DNA of 64,000 nt from Phycisphaeraceae bacterium (GTDB lineage: Bacteria; Planctomycetota; Phycisphaerae; Phycisphaerales; UBA1924), in contig RECQ01000052.1 in the NCBI GenBank assembly GCA_007693965.1, positions 51,967 through 115,966 of the forward strand, given 5' to 3'. A program made the position numbers and the translations under genes. Of the stretch, positions 51,826 to 60,380 are shown one piece after another. The stretch's first letter is position 1; every line of letters starts with the position of its first letter. The notes under the pieces are model-generated. The model ran no database searches. It had not been told where the DNA came from and saw only the letters and a program-made list of their open reading frames with translations.

Positions 51826-52458
51826 TCATGCATGACAGCGGCGGCGGCGGCGCGCCCCGAGGACGCCTGCGACGCCCATCAGCGCCAACGCGCCGGGGGC
51901 GGGAATCACATTCGCGGTGAAGAGCACATCACGCTCGCCAAAGATGAAGTTGTTTCCCATGAATCCCCATGACGCCGTAGCGCCCAGTTTGACGATCCCG
52001 CGTCCGCCATTGTAGTTATTGCCTGTCGCCGTGCCGAGCAGGTACCCACCATCACCGGACTCACTCCGTGTCGTGAAGGCATAGCTCGTTTGTTCATCGA
52101 GGACGAATCCGCTGGCCGAGAAATCGAACGTGCGCCAGGTCCAGTCCTCTGTCAGCGTGGTTTCAAGGACGGCCTCAGCGAGCGGAGTTCCGGTGGGCAG
52201 TCCCGATGCATTGAGATCCCACAATTCGAGCGTCATTGTCACGGGTTGATCCGCGTTCCGCCTCAGAAACAGATCGATAGTCAATAACTCACCACCGACA
52301 AGCGTGGTGAAGGTCTGGCCGCCCTGGTTGTTTGGTCCAGCGGCGCCAAACTGCCCATTCCGCGGCCCGAGGAATTCCGCGGTCACGATCCCGGCGTGAG
52401 CGGCGCCCGCAAAGCTCAGGGCGGAAGCCACAATGAACGCACTCTTGAAATTGAACAT
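51826..52458 (-). CDS. PEP-CTERM-type secreted protein
   Basis: A 210-residue exported protein. A signal peptide (FIVASALSFAGAAHA) is followed by a beta-rich body with DxTxxTFDF strands, and a C-terminal sorting tail PAPGALALMGVAGVLGARRR: a PAP/PEP motif, a hydrophobic helix and an Arg cluster. Such proteins are cleaved by an exosortase and released or anchored at the surface. The motif is PAP rather than PEP, the form common in Phycisphaerae. AGGAGGG stands before the ATG at 52458. Function of the body is unknown. Confidence 0.82.
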   Translation of the reverse strand: MFNFKSAFIVASALSFAGAAHAGIVTAEFLGPRNGQFGAAGPNNQGGQTFTTLVGGELLTIDLFLRRNADQPVTMTLELWDLNASGLPTGTPLAEAVLETTLTEDWTWRTFDFSASGFVLDEQTSYAFTTRSESGDGGYLLGTATGNNYNGGRGIVKLGATASWGFMGNNFIFGERDVLFTANVIPAPGALALMGVAGVLGARRRRRCHA

Positions 52459-52781
52459 GTCGAACCCTCCTGTGTTTCTTTCCAGAACACGAATGATGAA
52501 CAGCCCCGGCCGCAATGCTTGCGAATTGCTGAGGGACAAGTGAATCGCGACCTTTGGCAGGTGAAGATATGAGGGGACCCGGAGCGACCGCGCATCAAAG
52601 CGTCGCGCCGTCTCAATCCCGGCTAGAACCTGCAAGTGCCGAAGTTCGCTGGATGTTTGGTCCATAGGGGACCGCACTGACGTGTTCCTGACTGTAACGG
52701 CGAATCAATAATCCGCAAAGAATATTCTGGAATTCTTTAGAAGAATTTGTGCCGCTCCCCGTGATCGGGTATGCTCTCAGC
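52459..52781. promoter_or_regulatory. Divergent A+T-rich control region
   Basis: Divergent gap between the PEP-CTERM gene and the HTH-like gene, less G+C rich than its surroundings. It contains an inverted repeat AAAGAAT-ATTCTGGA-ATTCTTT (52717-52738) with an embedded AGAATATTCT palindrome, an operator candidate. The rightward promoter is TTGTGC (52747-52752), 17 nt, TATGCT (52770-52775). No gene is supported in the rest. Confidence 0.5.
52770..52775 (+). promoter_or_regulatory. -10 element, leaderless HTH-like gene
   Basis: TATGCT, 6 nt (CTCAGC), then ATG. The -35 TTGTGC is 17 nt upstream, the most complete of the leaderless promoters. Confidence 0.6.
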
Positions 52782-54041
52782 ATGCAGGTCCGCACCCCGC
52801 CGTTCCCGAAGGCCGGCGAGTCGTCATCAGAGCCGGAGAGGCGCTTCGCCAGCGACGTCGAAGCCGTTGTCGACGGGCTTCGAGATGTGCTCGGCGACCT
52901 CGCCGAGCAGGTCGTCGGGCAGAGTCTCCGGTCGAGTGAACTGTCGCGTTCGCTGGGGCTTGACAAATCTCTCGCATGGAAGCTCTCACGCCTGATCAGA
53001 GCGAGTGACGGGTTGGCCGCCGCTCGGCACCTGCCGGGGGGAGCGGGACTGGCCAAGATTCTGGACGCCCTGGACAACGCCGGCGGCGATCATGAGCGAT
53101 TGGCTCAGGCTCGCGACTACATCCAGGAGATTGATGCACTGGTGGTTCGCCACGCTGGACGCAAATCGACGTTCCGAGCCATGCTGCGCGCATTCGAAAC
53201 GGACTCGCGGGTTGATCCGAAGGAAACTGTGCGAGGCGATGCCTTTCGTGGCGCCGCCGCCGCCTGGGGTGTTCAGGCATTGGCCCATGTCGCGGTCCAC
53301 GCCATCAAGCCATCGAAGACCGACTCTGAGACGTTCGACCTGATCGCCGCGAACGGGCTGGTGTCGATCCGTCGACTCCGCGCTGATGTTCCCTGGACAG
53401 TTGGTCGACCGACCTTGCGAGACGGTCAATCCAGAAAGCAGGATGGCCCCCAACACCTCCCGCTGGCGTCGGATTCAAGCTCTGATGAGGATGATCCGCT
53501 CCTGCTCTACAAGGACTATTGCTCTCAACCGCCTCCCGCAATGCGTGTTCACAGACTCGCGAACGGTTTTGCTGAACTGGAGCTGGCCGAAGGACCGGTC
53601 GGGCAAACGGCTGAAGAAACGGTCATCATTGCGAAGAAGATCCTTCGCGCTCTGCCGCGGCAGATTGGTGGCGAGCCGAATATATTTCATCACGTTTCCC
53701 ACATCGCGACTCCGGTCGAATGGCACATATCAGACATGCTGGTGCACGAGTCCAGCTTTTCCGGCTTCGAACCGACCGCAGCGAGCTACGCTGAACTAGG
53801 CATGTGGCCGTGGTCGCCGGAAGACGGCCGCCAGCCGCTGGAGCGATTGCGTATGCATCGCACAAAAGTCGAGCCATCGTTGCTGCGATGGGAGGTGCTT
53901 CCCCGGCATCAGTCTATGATTTTGGACGCCATGCGACATGCCGGCTGGGCGCCCGATGAGTTCGTTCTCTATCGCCTGATTCAGCGGTATCCGCTGCTCG
54001 GCTCCGCCACGGCTGTCTCCCTCCCTTTGCCCCAGTTATGA
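52782..54041 (+). CDS. Putative HTH transcription factor of unknown family
   Basis: A 419-residue protein not tied to a named family. The N-terminal part contains SSELSRSLGLDKSLAWKLSR, a helix-turn-helix-like stretch, then AARHLPGGAGLAKILDAL, which recalls planctomycete DNA-binding proteins with an AARHxPGxxG motif. The other 300 residues are mixed alpha/beta without known motifs. The start is chosen at ATG 52782 (TATGCT-N6); an in-frame GTG at 52749 would add 11 residues overlapping the promoter. It may bind the palindrome just upstream. Confidence 0.6.
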   Translation: MQVRTPPFPKAGESSSEPERRFASDVEAVVDGLRDVLGDLAEQVVGQSLRSSELSRSLGLDKSLAWKLSRLIRASDGLAAARHLPGGAGLAKILDALDNAGGDHERLAQARDYIQEIDALVVRHAGRKSTFRAMLRAFETDSRVDPKETVRGDAFRGAAAAWGVQALAHVAVHAIKPSKTDSETFDLIAANGLVSIRRLRADVPWTVGRPTLRDGQSRKQDGPQHLPLASDSSSDEDDPLLLYKDYCSQPPPAMRVHRLANGFAELELAEGPVGQTAEETVIIAKKILRALPRQIGGEPNIFHHVSHIATPVEWHISDMLVHESSFSGFEPTAASYAELGMWPWSPEDGRQPLERLRMHRTKVEPSLLRWEVLPRHQSMILDAMRHAGWAPDEFVLYRLIQRYPLLGSATAVSLPLPQL

Positions 54042-54097
54042 GCGATTGAATCAGCGCTCGCGATCTCTGACTGAGAGTGCGATCTCTATCGTCCCCC

Positions 54098-55435
54098 TCA
54101 CATCTGAATCGTCTGCTCCCGGTCCGGACCGACGCCCACCGCCCGCACGGGAACGCCCGTGAAAGACTCGATCCGCTCGATGTACGCGATGGCGGCGCCG
54201 GGGAGGTCGGCCCGCTTCCGCGCCTTCACGATCTCATCGGCGAATCCCGGGACCGATTCGTACACCGGCTCGGCCCGTTCGAGGTCGGCGGCGTCGGGGG
54301 GGAAGCGGTCGGTCGTCTCGCCGCCGATCCGGTACGCCGTGCAGATGTGCAGCTCTTCGAAGCCGGCGAGCACATCGAGCAGCGTCACCATCATCTCGGT
54401 GCAGCCGTTGAGCATGGCGCCGTAGCGCAGGGCGACCAGGTCGAGCCACCCGGTGCGGCGGGGGCGCCCCGTGGTCGTGCCGAATTCGTTGCCGCGTTTG
54501 CGGATGCGCTCGCCGGTCTGGTCGTGCAGCTCGGTGGGGAAGGGCCCGGCGCCGACGCGCGTGCAGTAAGCCTTGGCGATGCCAATGACTCGCCCCAGCC
54601 GTCGCTCGGTCACGCCCGATCCGGGGCCGATGCCGAGCACACAACTGTTCGAGGATGTCACGAAGGGATAGGTGCCGTGGTCGACATCCAGCAGCGTGCC
54701 GTTGGCGCCCTCGAAGAGCAGACGCTTGCCGCCCGCCAGCATGTCGTGGAGCAGGTAGAGCGTGTCAACGATGTGCTCGCGCAGGCGCTCGCCGTGGTCG
54801 AGGCAGCGCATGTGCATTTCTCCGGGGTCGAAGCGGGGGGCGTCGTCGCCGAGGCCGGAGAGCGTGTGGTTGTGGAAGGCGCAGGCGAGTTCGAGCTTTT
54901 CGCGAAGGCGGTCGGGGCGGAGCAGGTCGCCGATGCGCACCGCCGCGGCCCGCTGCACCTTGTCGGCGTATGCCGGACCGATGCCGCGTTTGGTGGTGCC
55001 GATGGATTGCCCGACGCCGGCGCCGTCCACCTTGCCGGACAACACCTGCTCGCGAGCCCCGTCCTCCGCCATGTGGTAGGGCATCACGACGTGGGCCCGG
55101 TCGGAGACCCGCAGGCCCGAGACGTCCACGCCCTTTTCGATCAGCAGGTCCAGTTCCTCGATCAGCTTTGCGGGATCGACCACAACGCCATTGCCGATCA
55201 CCGCGAGGGCGCCGGGATGGAAGACGCCCGAGGGGACCAGGTGCAGTGCGTGGCGTTTGCCGTCGAAGACGACGGAGTGGCCCGCGTTGGCGCCGCCGTT
55301 GTATCGGACCACGGCGTCGTGCTCCGGCGCCAGCAGATCGACCAGTTTCCCTTTGCCTTCATCACCCCATTGCAGACCCACGACCGCTGTGCAGGCGTTG
55401 ACAGGGGTGAAGGCGGCTGAGGTGCGATCGCTCAT
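54098..55435 (-). CDS. purA: Adenylosuccinate synthetase
   Basis: GTP-dependent first step from IMP to AMP. The 445 residues contain the GTP loop LQWGDEGKGKLVDLLA, the second signature GIGPAYADKVQRAA, and the C-terminal LTNKxD-like and GRPRRTGWLDLVALRYG motifs, all standard. The frame begins at ATG 55435. A TACACT sequence at about 55491 upstream is the likely -10 element, giving a leader of about 55 nt. It is divergent from the zinc-ribbon gene. Confidence 0.96.
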   Translation of the reverse strand: MSDRTSAAFTPVNACTAVVGLQWGDEGKGKLVDLLAPEHDAVVRYNGGANAGHSVVFDGKRHALHLVPSGVFHPGALAVIGNGVVVDPAKLIEELDLLIEKGVDVSGLRVSDRAHVVMPYHMAEDGAREQVLSGKVDGAGVGQSIGTTKRGIGPAYADKVQRAAAVRIGDLLRPDRLREKLELACAFHNHTLSGLGDDAPRFDPGEMHMRCLDHGERLREHIVDTLYLLHDMLAGGKRLLFEGANGTLLDVDHGTYPFVTSSNSCVLGIGPGSGVTERRLGRVIGIAKAYCTRVGAGPFPTELHDQTGERIRKRGNEFGTTTGRPRRTGWLDLVALRYGAMLNGCTEMMVTLLDVLAGFEELHICTAYRIGGETTDRFPPDAADLERAEPVYESVPGFADEIVKARKRADLPGAAIAYIERIESFTGVPVRAVGVGPDREQTIQM

Positions 55436-55651
55436 GGCGGCGGTGTCTCGTGGCGTGCGCGGTGGGAATGGCGGATCCGGTTATCGGGACAGTGTACGGT
55501 ACGGAACAACGATCACGACGGGTGGATCATACCGAAGCCGCGTCCCGCTTCCCGTAAATCAGGGGACATTTTCCGCTGGGAGCGATCACGGTGAATGTGC
55601 GCAGTCGATGGGCCGATGTATCTCCGTGGCTAAGGCTGATGGAGGCGCGGA

Positions 55652-55864
55652 ATGAGCGACGAGTCAATCAGGATCATGTGCCCGAGTCTGACCTGTCGGC
55701 GTGTGCTGGCTGTGCCCATCAGCGCGCGGGGACGGACCGTCCGCTGCCGCAATTGCGGCACAAACATCCGCATCCCCAACAAGGCCGAGCCCGCCAAGAC
55801 GCCGCCGCCGCAGCAGGGCGCCGGCGAAACGCCCGCCAAGCAGGACGAAACGAAGGCGGCGTGA
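55652..55864 (+). CDS. Small zinc-ribbon protein
   Basis: A 70-residue protein. Residues about 10-42 are a CPSLTC...RCRNCGTNIRIP zinc ribbon, with the layout CxxxxC...VPxxxRGxxVxCxxCG seen in many planctomycete proteins where it heads larger ones. The tail is Pro/Gln/Lys rich. Function unknown; possibly binds nucleic acid. GGAGG stands 6 nt before the ATG. Confidence 0.7.
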   Translation: MSDESIRIMCPSLTCRRVLAVPISARGRTVRCRNCGTNIRIPNKAEPAKTPPPQQGAGETPAKQDETKAA

Positions 55865-55920
55865 CAACGCCTGGCTGATTTCAATCTGCTGGTGAGTCAA
55901 ACAGCGAATTGACGTTTTGA

Positions 55921-56460
55921 TCAGCCGCGCGACTTGTCGTCGTCATCGAGATCGATGTCGAAGTCGAAGACGCTGCTGTCGTCGTTGACGGCCTTGCTGG
56001 CCTTCGAGATCAGGTCGGAGATGTCGGCGTCGCTGTCGTCCGGGTCGCCCTGGGCGGCGGGAAGCGAACCGCTGTCCGAATCGTCGACCTTTGACTGCAT
56101 GGAAGAGCCCGTGTCGGAAGCTCCCGGGGCGTCCAGCAGCGGGGGCTCGATGTGCTCGGGAACGCCGTCGATCTGGATCGTGAAGGTGACCGGGCCGACG
56201 GAAAGCCGGTCGCCCGGCGCAAGCTCCTCCTCGCCCTCGATTCGATCGCTGTTGCGGTAGGAGCCGTTGCTCGATCCGAGATCACGGACGATGAGGACGC
56301 CATCGTCGCGGATGATCAGCTCGCAGTGTTCGCGTGAGACGGTCGGGACAGGCGCCTGCAGATCACAGGTATTCTTGCGCCCGATGACACAGCGATCGCC
56401 CTTCATCCGAAAGACGCGCTGGACGCCGTCGTCCTTGAAATACACGAGTGCGACGTTCAC
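55921..56460 (-). CDS. FHA-domain protein
   Basis: A 179-residue protein. Residues about 1-95 form a forkhead-associated domain: CVIGRKNTCDLQAP, VSREHCELI, and DLGSSNGSYRNSDRI, the conserved GR, SxxH and NG motifs that bind phosphothreonine. The C-terminal half is a long acidic, Ser/Asp-rich tail. It should recognise a phosphorylated partner of an unknown kinase. The start is the GTG at 56460 with AGGAG upstream; the longer frame overlaps hemW control sequence. Confidence 0.86.
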   Translation of the reverse strand: MNVALVYFKDDGVQRVFRMKGDRCVIGRKNTCDLQAPVPTVSREHCELIIRDDGVLIVRDLGSSNGSYRNSDRIEGEEELAPGDRLSVGPVTFTIQIDGVPEHIEPPLLDAPGASDTGSSMQSKVDDSDSGSLPAAQGDPDDSDADISDLISKASKAVNDDSSVFDFDIDLDDDDKSRG

Positions 56461-56551
56461 CCTCAGTCGACTCCTGACATGGGGGCGGGAGCGGGAACAG
56501 ACCCGCTCTTTGTGAGAGCGTCGGCCCGACCTACAGTGGAGGGCCGTGACG

Positions 56552-57976
56552 ATGCAGACTACACCCATATCCGTGGACGGGCAACAGAAATGGGCTTCCC
56601 TGCCCCTTTCTACGGCCCGCACGCCGGTGCGTTCGCTGTACGTTCACATTCCCTTCTGTTTCCACAAGTGCCACTACTGCGACTTTTACAGCTTCGTGGA
56701 CTCCCGGGACCGGCAGGGCGTCTTCGTGGACCGCCTTATCGAGGAGTTCTCGGCCCTCGCCCGCCACGCCGGTGGCGGCGCTGCCGCTGACGCTGGAGAA
56801 GCCGACGCGGCGCCCGCGCTCGACACCATCTTCGTCGGCGGCGGCACCCCGAGCCTGCTCCGCCCTGACCTCTGGGCCCGCCTGCTGGGCGCCCTCCGGG
56901 AGCGGTTCGACCTGAGCACCATCGACGCCGGTCGGGGAGAGTTCACCGTCGAGTGCAACCCCGAGACCGTGACGGCAGAGCTGATGGCAACGCTCGCGGC
57001 GGGAGGCGTCGACCGGGTCAGCGTTGGGGCGCAATCGTTCGACCAGCGCCACCTCGTCACGCTGGAGCGCCACCACGACCCGGAGAACGTCGCGAGGGCG
57101 CTCGCACTGGCGAACGACGCCGGCATCCGGCGGCGCAGCCTCGACCTCATCTACGCCATCCCCGGCCAGACGCTCAAAGAATGGGCGAGCGACCTCGACC
57201 GCGCCCTCGAAGCCGACGACGGCCTCGAACACATGAGCTGCTACGCCCTCACCTATGAGCCCAACACGCCCATGACCAAACGCATGCGCCGCGGCGACTT
57301 TGAACCCGCAGACGAGGGACTCGAATCTGACATGTACGAGCACACCGTGCGGCGGCTGCGCGAGGCGGGGTTCGAGCGGTATGAGGTGAGCAACTTCGCG
57401 AAGAAGAGGGAGGCAATGGGGAACGGGCAATGGGCAATGGGGGGGGAGTCATCAGATGTGACCACCCATGGTCCACTGCCCACTGCCCATCGCCTTCCCG
57501 TCTCACTCCACAACCTCGTCTACTGGCGCTGCGGCCAGTGGCTGGCGGCGGGGCCTTCGGCGTCGGGGCACATCGTGACGGAGGGCGGCGGACACCGCTG
57601 GAAGAATGTTCCGCACCTCACAGAGTGGATGCAGGGGGTGGCGGCCTCCGGCGGCTACAGCCCGATCATCGACCACGAGCCTCCGGACGCCCGACGCGCC
57701 CTCGCCGAGCGCCTCATGATGGGGGTGCGCATCGCGGAAGGGCTGTGCGAACGAGAGATGCAGGAGCGGGCCGAGCCCCTTGGCGCCGCCGAAGCGCTGC
57801 AGCGCGCTGCGGCGGGTCAGGCCGAACTCGGCAGACTCTCGCTGGCGGATGCGCGCTGGCGCCTGACCGACGCCGGCTGGCTTTTCGCCGACGGTGTCGC
57901 ATCGGAGCTGATGGCGGCGCTGGCGCCTGGCGAATCGACCGGTAGAGTGGCGGGCGATTCCTCTGTGAGGGGATGA
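56552..57976 (+). CDS. hemW: Radical SAM heme chaperone HemW
   Basis: A 474-residue coproporphyrinogen-III-oxidase-like radical SAM protein. The 4Fe-4S motif CFHKCHYCDF (about 36-45), FVGGGTPSLL, VECNPETV, and VSVGAQSFD are clear. In most HemW proteins about 7 residues separate SNFA and HNLVYW; here there are about 36 because a GGGCAATGGGCAATGGG-type palindromic repeat has inserted in frame (57409-57499). The start is the ATG with GGAGGG upstream; a GTG at 56546 is in frame and could be leaderless (TACAGT 8 nt before). The stop codon lies inside another repeat (57969-58053). Confidence 0.88.
   Translation: MQTTPISVDGQQKWASLPLSTARTPVRSLYVHIPFCFHKCHYCDFYSFVDSRDRQGVFVDRLIEEFSALARHAGGGAAADAGEADAAPALDTIFVGGGTPSLLRPDLWARLLGALRERFDLSTIDAGRGEFTVECNPETVTAELMATLAAGGVDRVSVGAQSFDQRHLVTLERHHDPENVARALALANDAGIRRRSLDLIYAIPGQTLKEWASDLDRALEADDGLEHMSCYALTYEPNTPMTKRMRRGDFEPADEGLESDMYEHTVRRLREAGFERYEVSNFAKKREAMGNGQWAMGGESSDVTTHGPLPTAHRLPVSLHNLVYWRCGQWLAAGPSASGHIVTEGGGHRWKNVPHLTEWMQGVAASGGYSPIIDHEPPDARRALAERLMMGVRIAEGLCEREMQERAEPLGAAEALQRAAAGQAELGRLSLADARWRLTDAGWLFADGVASELMAALAPGESTGRVAGDSSVRG
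57409..57499. repeat. Palindromic repeat element C inside hemW
   Basis: Left arm GGGAACGGGCAATGGGCAATGGG (about 57418-57440) and right arm complementary to it (57465-57499). Its length keeps the frame open and adds about 29 residues to HemW. A single-arm relative (CCCCATTCCCCATTGCCC...) is at 62090. Confidence 0.7.
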
Positions 57977-58053
57977 GGCGATGAAGCGATGATGTGAAGC
58001 GCCGCGCGGCGCAGAATCTCCGATTCACATCATCGCCTCATCACACCATCCCC
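57969..58053. repeat. Palindromic repeat element D at the end of hemW
   Basis: Thirty-base arms, 57969-57998 (GGGGATGAGGCGATGAAGCG...) and 58024-58053, with 25 bp between, matching at about 25 of 30 positions. The hemW stop TGA (57974-57976) is in the left arm. Probably also acts as a terminator. Confidence 0.75.
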
Positions 58054-58076
58054 GCAGCGCCCCGCGAAACCGCCAC

Positions 58077-58435
58077 ATGGCCGATGTGAACACACACACG
58101 TCTTCGGCGTCGGCCTCTACTCGACGCTTCGCGATGCTGTCGGACGAGGACTGCAAGCACGTGATGACCTACGGCTGGGCGGCGGCTTCGGGCCGCAGGT
58201 GTTCTTGCTGCTCCTCTGGCGCCGGGCCTCGTACGCTGGGCGCCCGGCGGGGATGCTGATGGGGTTTGTCGTCGCGATGTCCTGGCCGCACATCTACACG
58301 CCGGAGGTCGCCGAGCGCTGGACCGGCGGCGTCGAGATCTACAACCTGCCGCTCGGCTTCATGGCGGGGCTCGTCGCGAACGTGGCGTTCAGCCTCCTCT
58401 TCCCGGGGCGTCGGGCGGTCACTAAGGAAGCGTGA
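58077..58435 (+). pseudogene. Remnant of a sodium:solute symporter C-terminus, frameshifted
   Basis: The first part reads LSDEDCKHVMTYGWA in one frame; after a shift near 58183 the next frame reads GFGPQVFLLLLWRRASYAGR, then PAGMLMGFVVAMSW and IYNLPLGFMAGLVANVAFSLLF. Joined, this resembles the last helices of sodium/proline-type symporters (SSS family). The rest of the transporter, about 400 residues, is absent. It lies between repeat element D and tRNA-Val. A small intact membrane protein from 58199 is possible but less likely. Confidence 0.6.
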
Positions 58436-58478
58436 GGCATGGACTATCCGCCTCGCTGGCGGACCCCGCCGCGGGCGA

Positions 58479-58484
58479 TATACT
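58479..58484 (+). promoter_or_regulatory. -10 element upstream of tRNA-Val
   Basis: TATACT 32 nt before the mature tRNA-Val. Confidence 0.5.
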
Positions 58485-58515
58485 CTCACCCCGCCACCCG
58501 TCAGGATGGCGATCA

Positions 58516-58589
58516 GGGCGGTTAGCTCAGTTGGCTAGAGCGTTCGCTTGACGTGCGAGAGGTCACAGGTTCGAGTCCTGTACCGCCCA
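58516..58589 (+). tRNA. tRNA-Val (anticodon GAC)
   Basis: Acceptor GGGCGGT pairs with ACCGCCC, the D-arm is TAGCTCAGTTGGCTAGAGC, the anticodon arm TTCGC-TTGACGT-GCGAG gives anticodon GAC, the T-arm is ACAGG-TTCGAGT-CCTGT, and the discriminator is A. A TTTTTT run follows directly, serving as a terminator-like end. Confidence 0.95.
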
Positions 58590-58682
58590 TTTTTTCGACT
58601 TTGCTTCGGTTGGCCCCGGCGCCTGCTGGGCCGCCGGCCTTCCCGGTCGAACCCTCGGCATTCTGCGATTCGTGGATCCCGC

Positions 58683-60263
58683 TCACTCCCCGGCGCTGTC
58701 GCTTCGCCGCCGGTGGACGGTGTAGCCGCCGACTTCATCGGTCGCGATGTAGCTCCGGTTCAGGGCGTCGAGGATCGTGCGTCCGAAGTGGAGCGTGGTA
58801 TAGAACTCGTCGGCGCTGTCGAGCGCGTGCACAGTGACGACGGCGTCGAACTCGCGGGCTTCGATGCGCTCCAGCAGGGGCTCGATCCAGTCGGGGCGGT
58901 CGCGCCCGATGCGCAGAAGCATGAACGCGTCCATCACCACCGGCAGCTCGCCGCGAGAGATGCTTACGAAGGGGTCGTCGCTGAGGAGACGTTCGTCGGC
59001 GCCGAAAGCGTCGCGGAAGACATCGGCGTCGTGCATGGGGAGGCGCTCACCGTGGAGGGCGGCGTTCAGCGATTCGGTCAGAGGCCGCCAGAAGAAGCGG
59101 AGAGCCACGAAGGGCGCCGTCCAGATGAGAACGATCGCCGCCAACACGCGTGTGATCTCGGACGGGCTCCACGCCGGCCGCGGCGTGCGACGCACACCGA
59201 TGCACAGCGCGATGAGGGCGACGAGATCGATCAGATGGTTGTGCCCGACGCCGCTGTCGGCGAAGGCAAGGGAGAGGGGCGCGAACGAGCAGAGCAGCGC
59301 CAGGTGAATGATCGAGAAGCGGAGCGTGAGCGCCGCCATCGCCGTCAGGCACAGCGCGAAGGGGAGGAGCACCCAGGTAAGGAGTGCGTAGTGCTGCAGA
59401 TTCGCGAGGAGCCGGAATGGGCCACGGACAAGGTCGACGAAGCCCTCGATCCCTGAAGTCGAGAGCCCGAATAGATTCTCGAACATGCGTCCGCCGCTGA
59501 TGAGGTGGAAGCCGCCGAGCCCGGCGCTGAGCATTATCGCGAAGCCGGCGCAATAGACGGCCAGGCCGCGCCGGTTCGTCGCCAGCAGCCACAGACCGAT
59601 CGCCATCGGCGCCCAGATGGCGCTAAGCTTGCACAAGACGGCCAGAGCGCTGATGAATCCGGCGCCCGCAATGATGGCCACGCCGCGCGGGCGCGTGATC
59701 AGGAGCACCGCGATGAGCTGCAGCGCGGCGGGGAGCGCATCGTTGCGGATCGAAGTCCCCGCCAGCATGCCCGGCGAGGTGAGCAGAATCGATCCGGTCA
59801 GCGCGATCGCGAGTGGGGTGGACGCATTGTGCTTTCGCAGCGCGATGCAGACAACGCCGAGCAGCGCGGCGAGGCTGAGGCCGTTGAGCAGCTTGCCGGA
59901 CATGATGTATTCACCGGTGATGCGAGCCAGCCCGGCGTGGACCACGATCGGAACCGGCATGAAGCGCGTGCAGCCGTAGCGTTCGCCGTCAAAGAGTTCG
60001 GGATACAGCCCCTCCTCGTTCGCGTGCATCGCCAGCGCCATCCAGGCGCCGGAGACGTGGTCGATCTGGCGCCGGTCACTGATGTGGACGCCGGCGATGA
60101 AGAGCCAGGCAAGAATCGCTCCAACGCCGACCGCCACGAGGGCGATCGCCGCGCCGAGGCGCACAGGGCGCGAGTCCGCCGCCCGGCGAAGCGAGGCAGC
60201 CTCCTGCTCCGCCGCGGCTGCCGGCTCGGGGGCGTCTTGCGGATTGGGGGCTTCGCTGGTCAT
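58683..60263 (-). CDS. Multi-spanning membrane protein, GT-C glycosyltransferase-like
   Basis: A 526-residue protein with about nine to eleven hydrophobic helices (for example VRLGAAIALVAVGVGAILAW, LLGVVCIAL, IGLWLLATNR). An acidic loop after the first helix (HISDRRQIDHVSGAWMA) fits the luminal Asp motif of GT-C lipid-linked sugar transferases. The C-terminal 120 residues are soluble. It is divergent from a DPM1-like enzyme that makes polyprenyl-phosphate sugar, the usual donor for GT-C enzymes. The start at 60263 is the Met before EAPNPQD; upstream codons are rich in Arg/Pro and unlike protein. Confidence 0.6.
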   Translation of the reverse strand: MTSEAPNPQDAPEPAAAAEQEAASLRRAADSRPVRLGAAIALVAVGVGAILAWLFIAGVHISDRRQIDHVSGAWMALAMHANEEGLYPELFDGERYGCTRFMPVPIVVHAGLARITGEYIMSGKLLNGLSLAALLGVVCIALRKHNASTPLAIALTGSILLTSPGMLAGTSIRNDALPAALQLIAVLLITRPRGVAIIAGAGFISALAVLCKLSAIWAPMAIGLWLLATNRRGLAVYCAGFAIMLSAGLGGFHLISGGRMFENLFGLSTSGIEGFVDLVRGPFRLLANLQHYALLTWVLLPFALCLTAMAALTLRFSIIHLALLCSFAPLSLAFADSGVGHNHLIDLVALIALCIGVRRTPRPAWSPSEITRVLAAIVLIWTAPFVALRFFWRPLTESLNAALHGERLPMHDADVFRDAFGADERLLSDDPFVSISRGELPVVMDAFMLLRIGRDRPDWIEPLLERIEAREFDAVVTVHALDSADEFYTTLHFGRTILDALNRSYIATDEVGGYTVHRRRSDSAGE

Positions 60264-60380
60264 CACGGGGGGTTCACTGGAGGCGGGCGGGCCCGGCCCG
60301 AGCCGGCGCCGCTGATCCCGGTATTGTCGGGCCGCCGGGGGGTCGATACACACACATGTATCGGTTGCGGAGCGAGCTTC

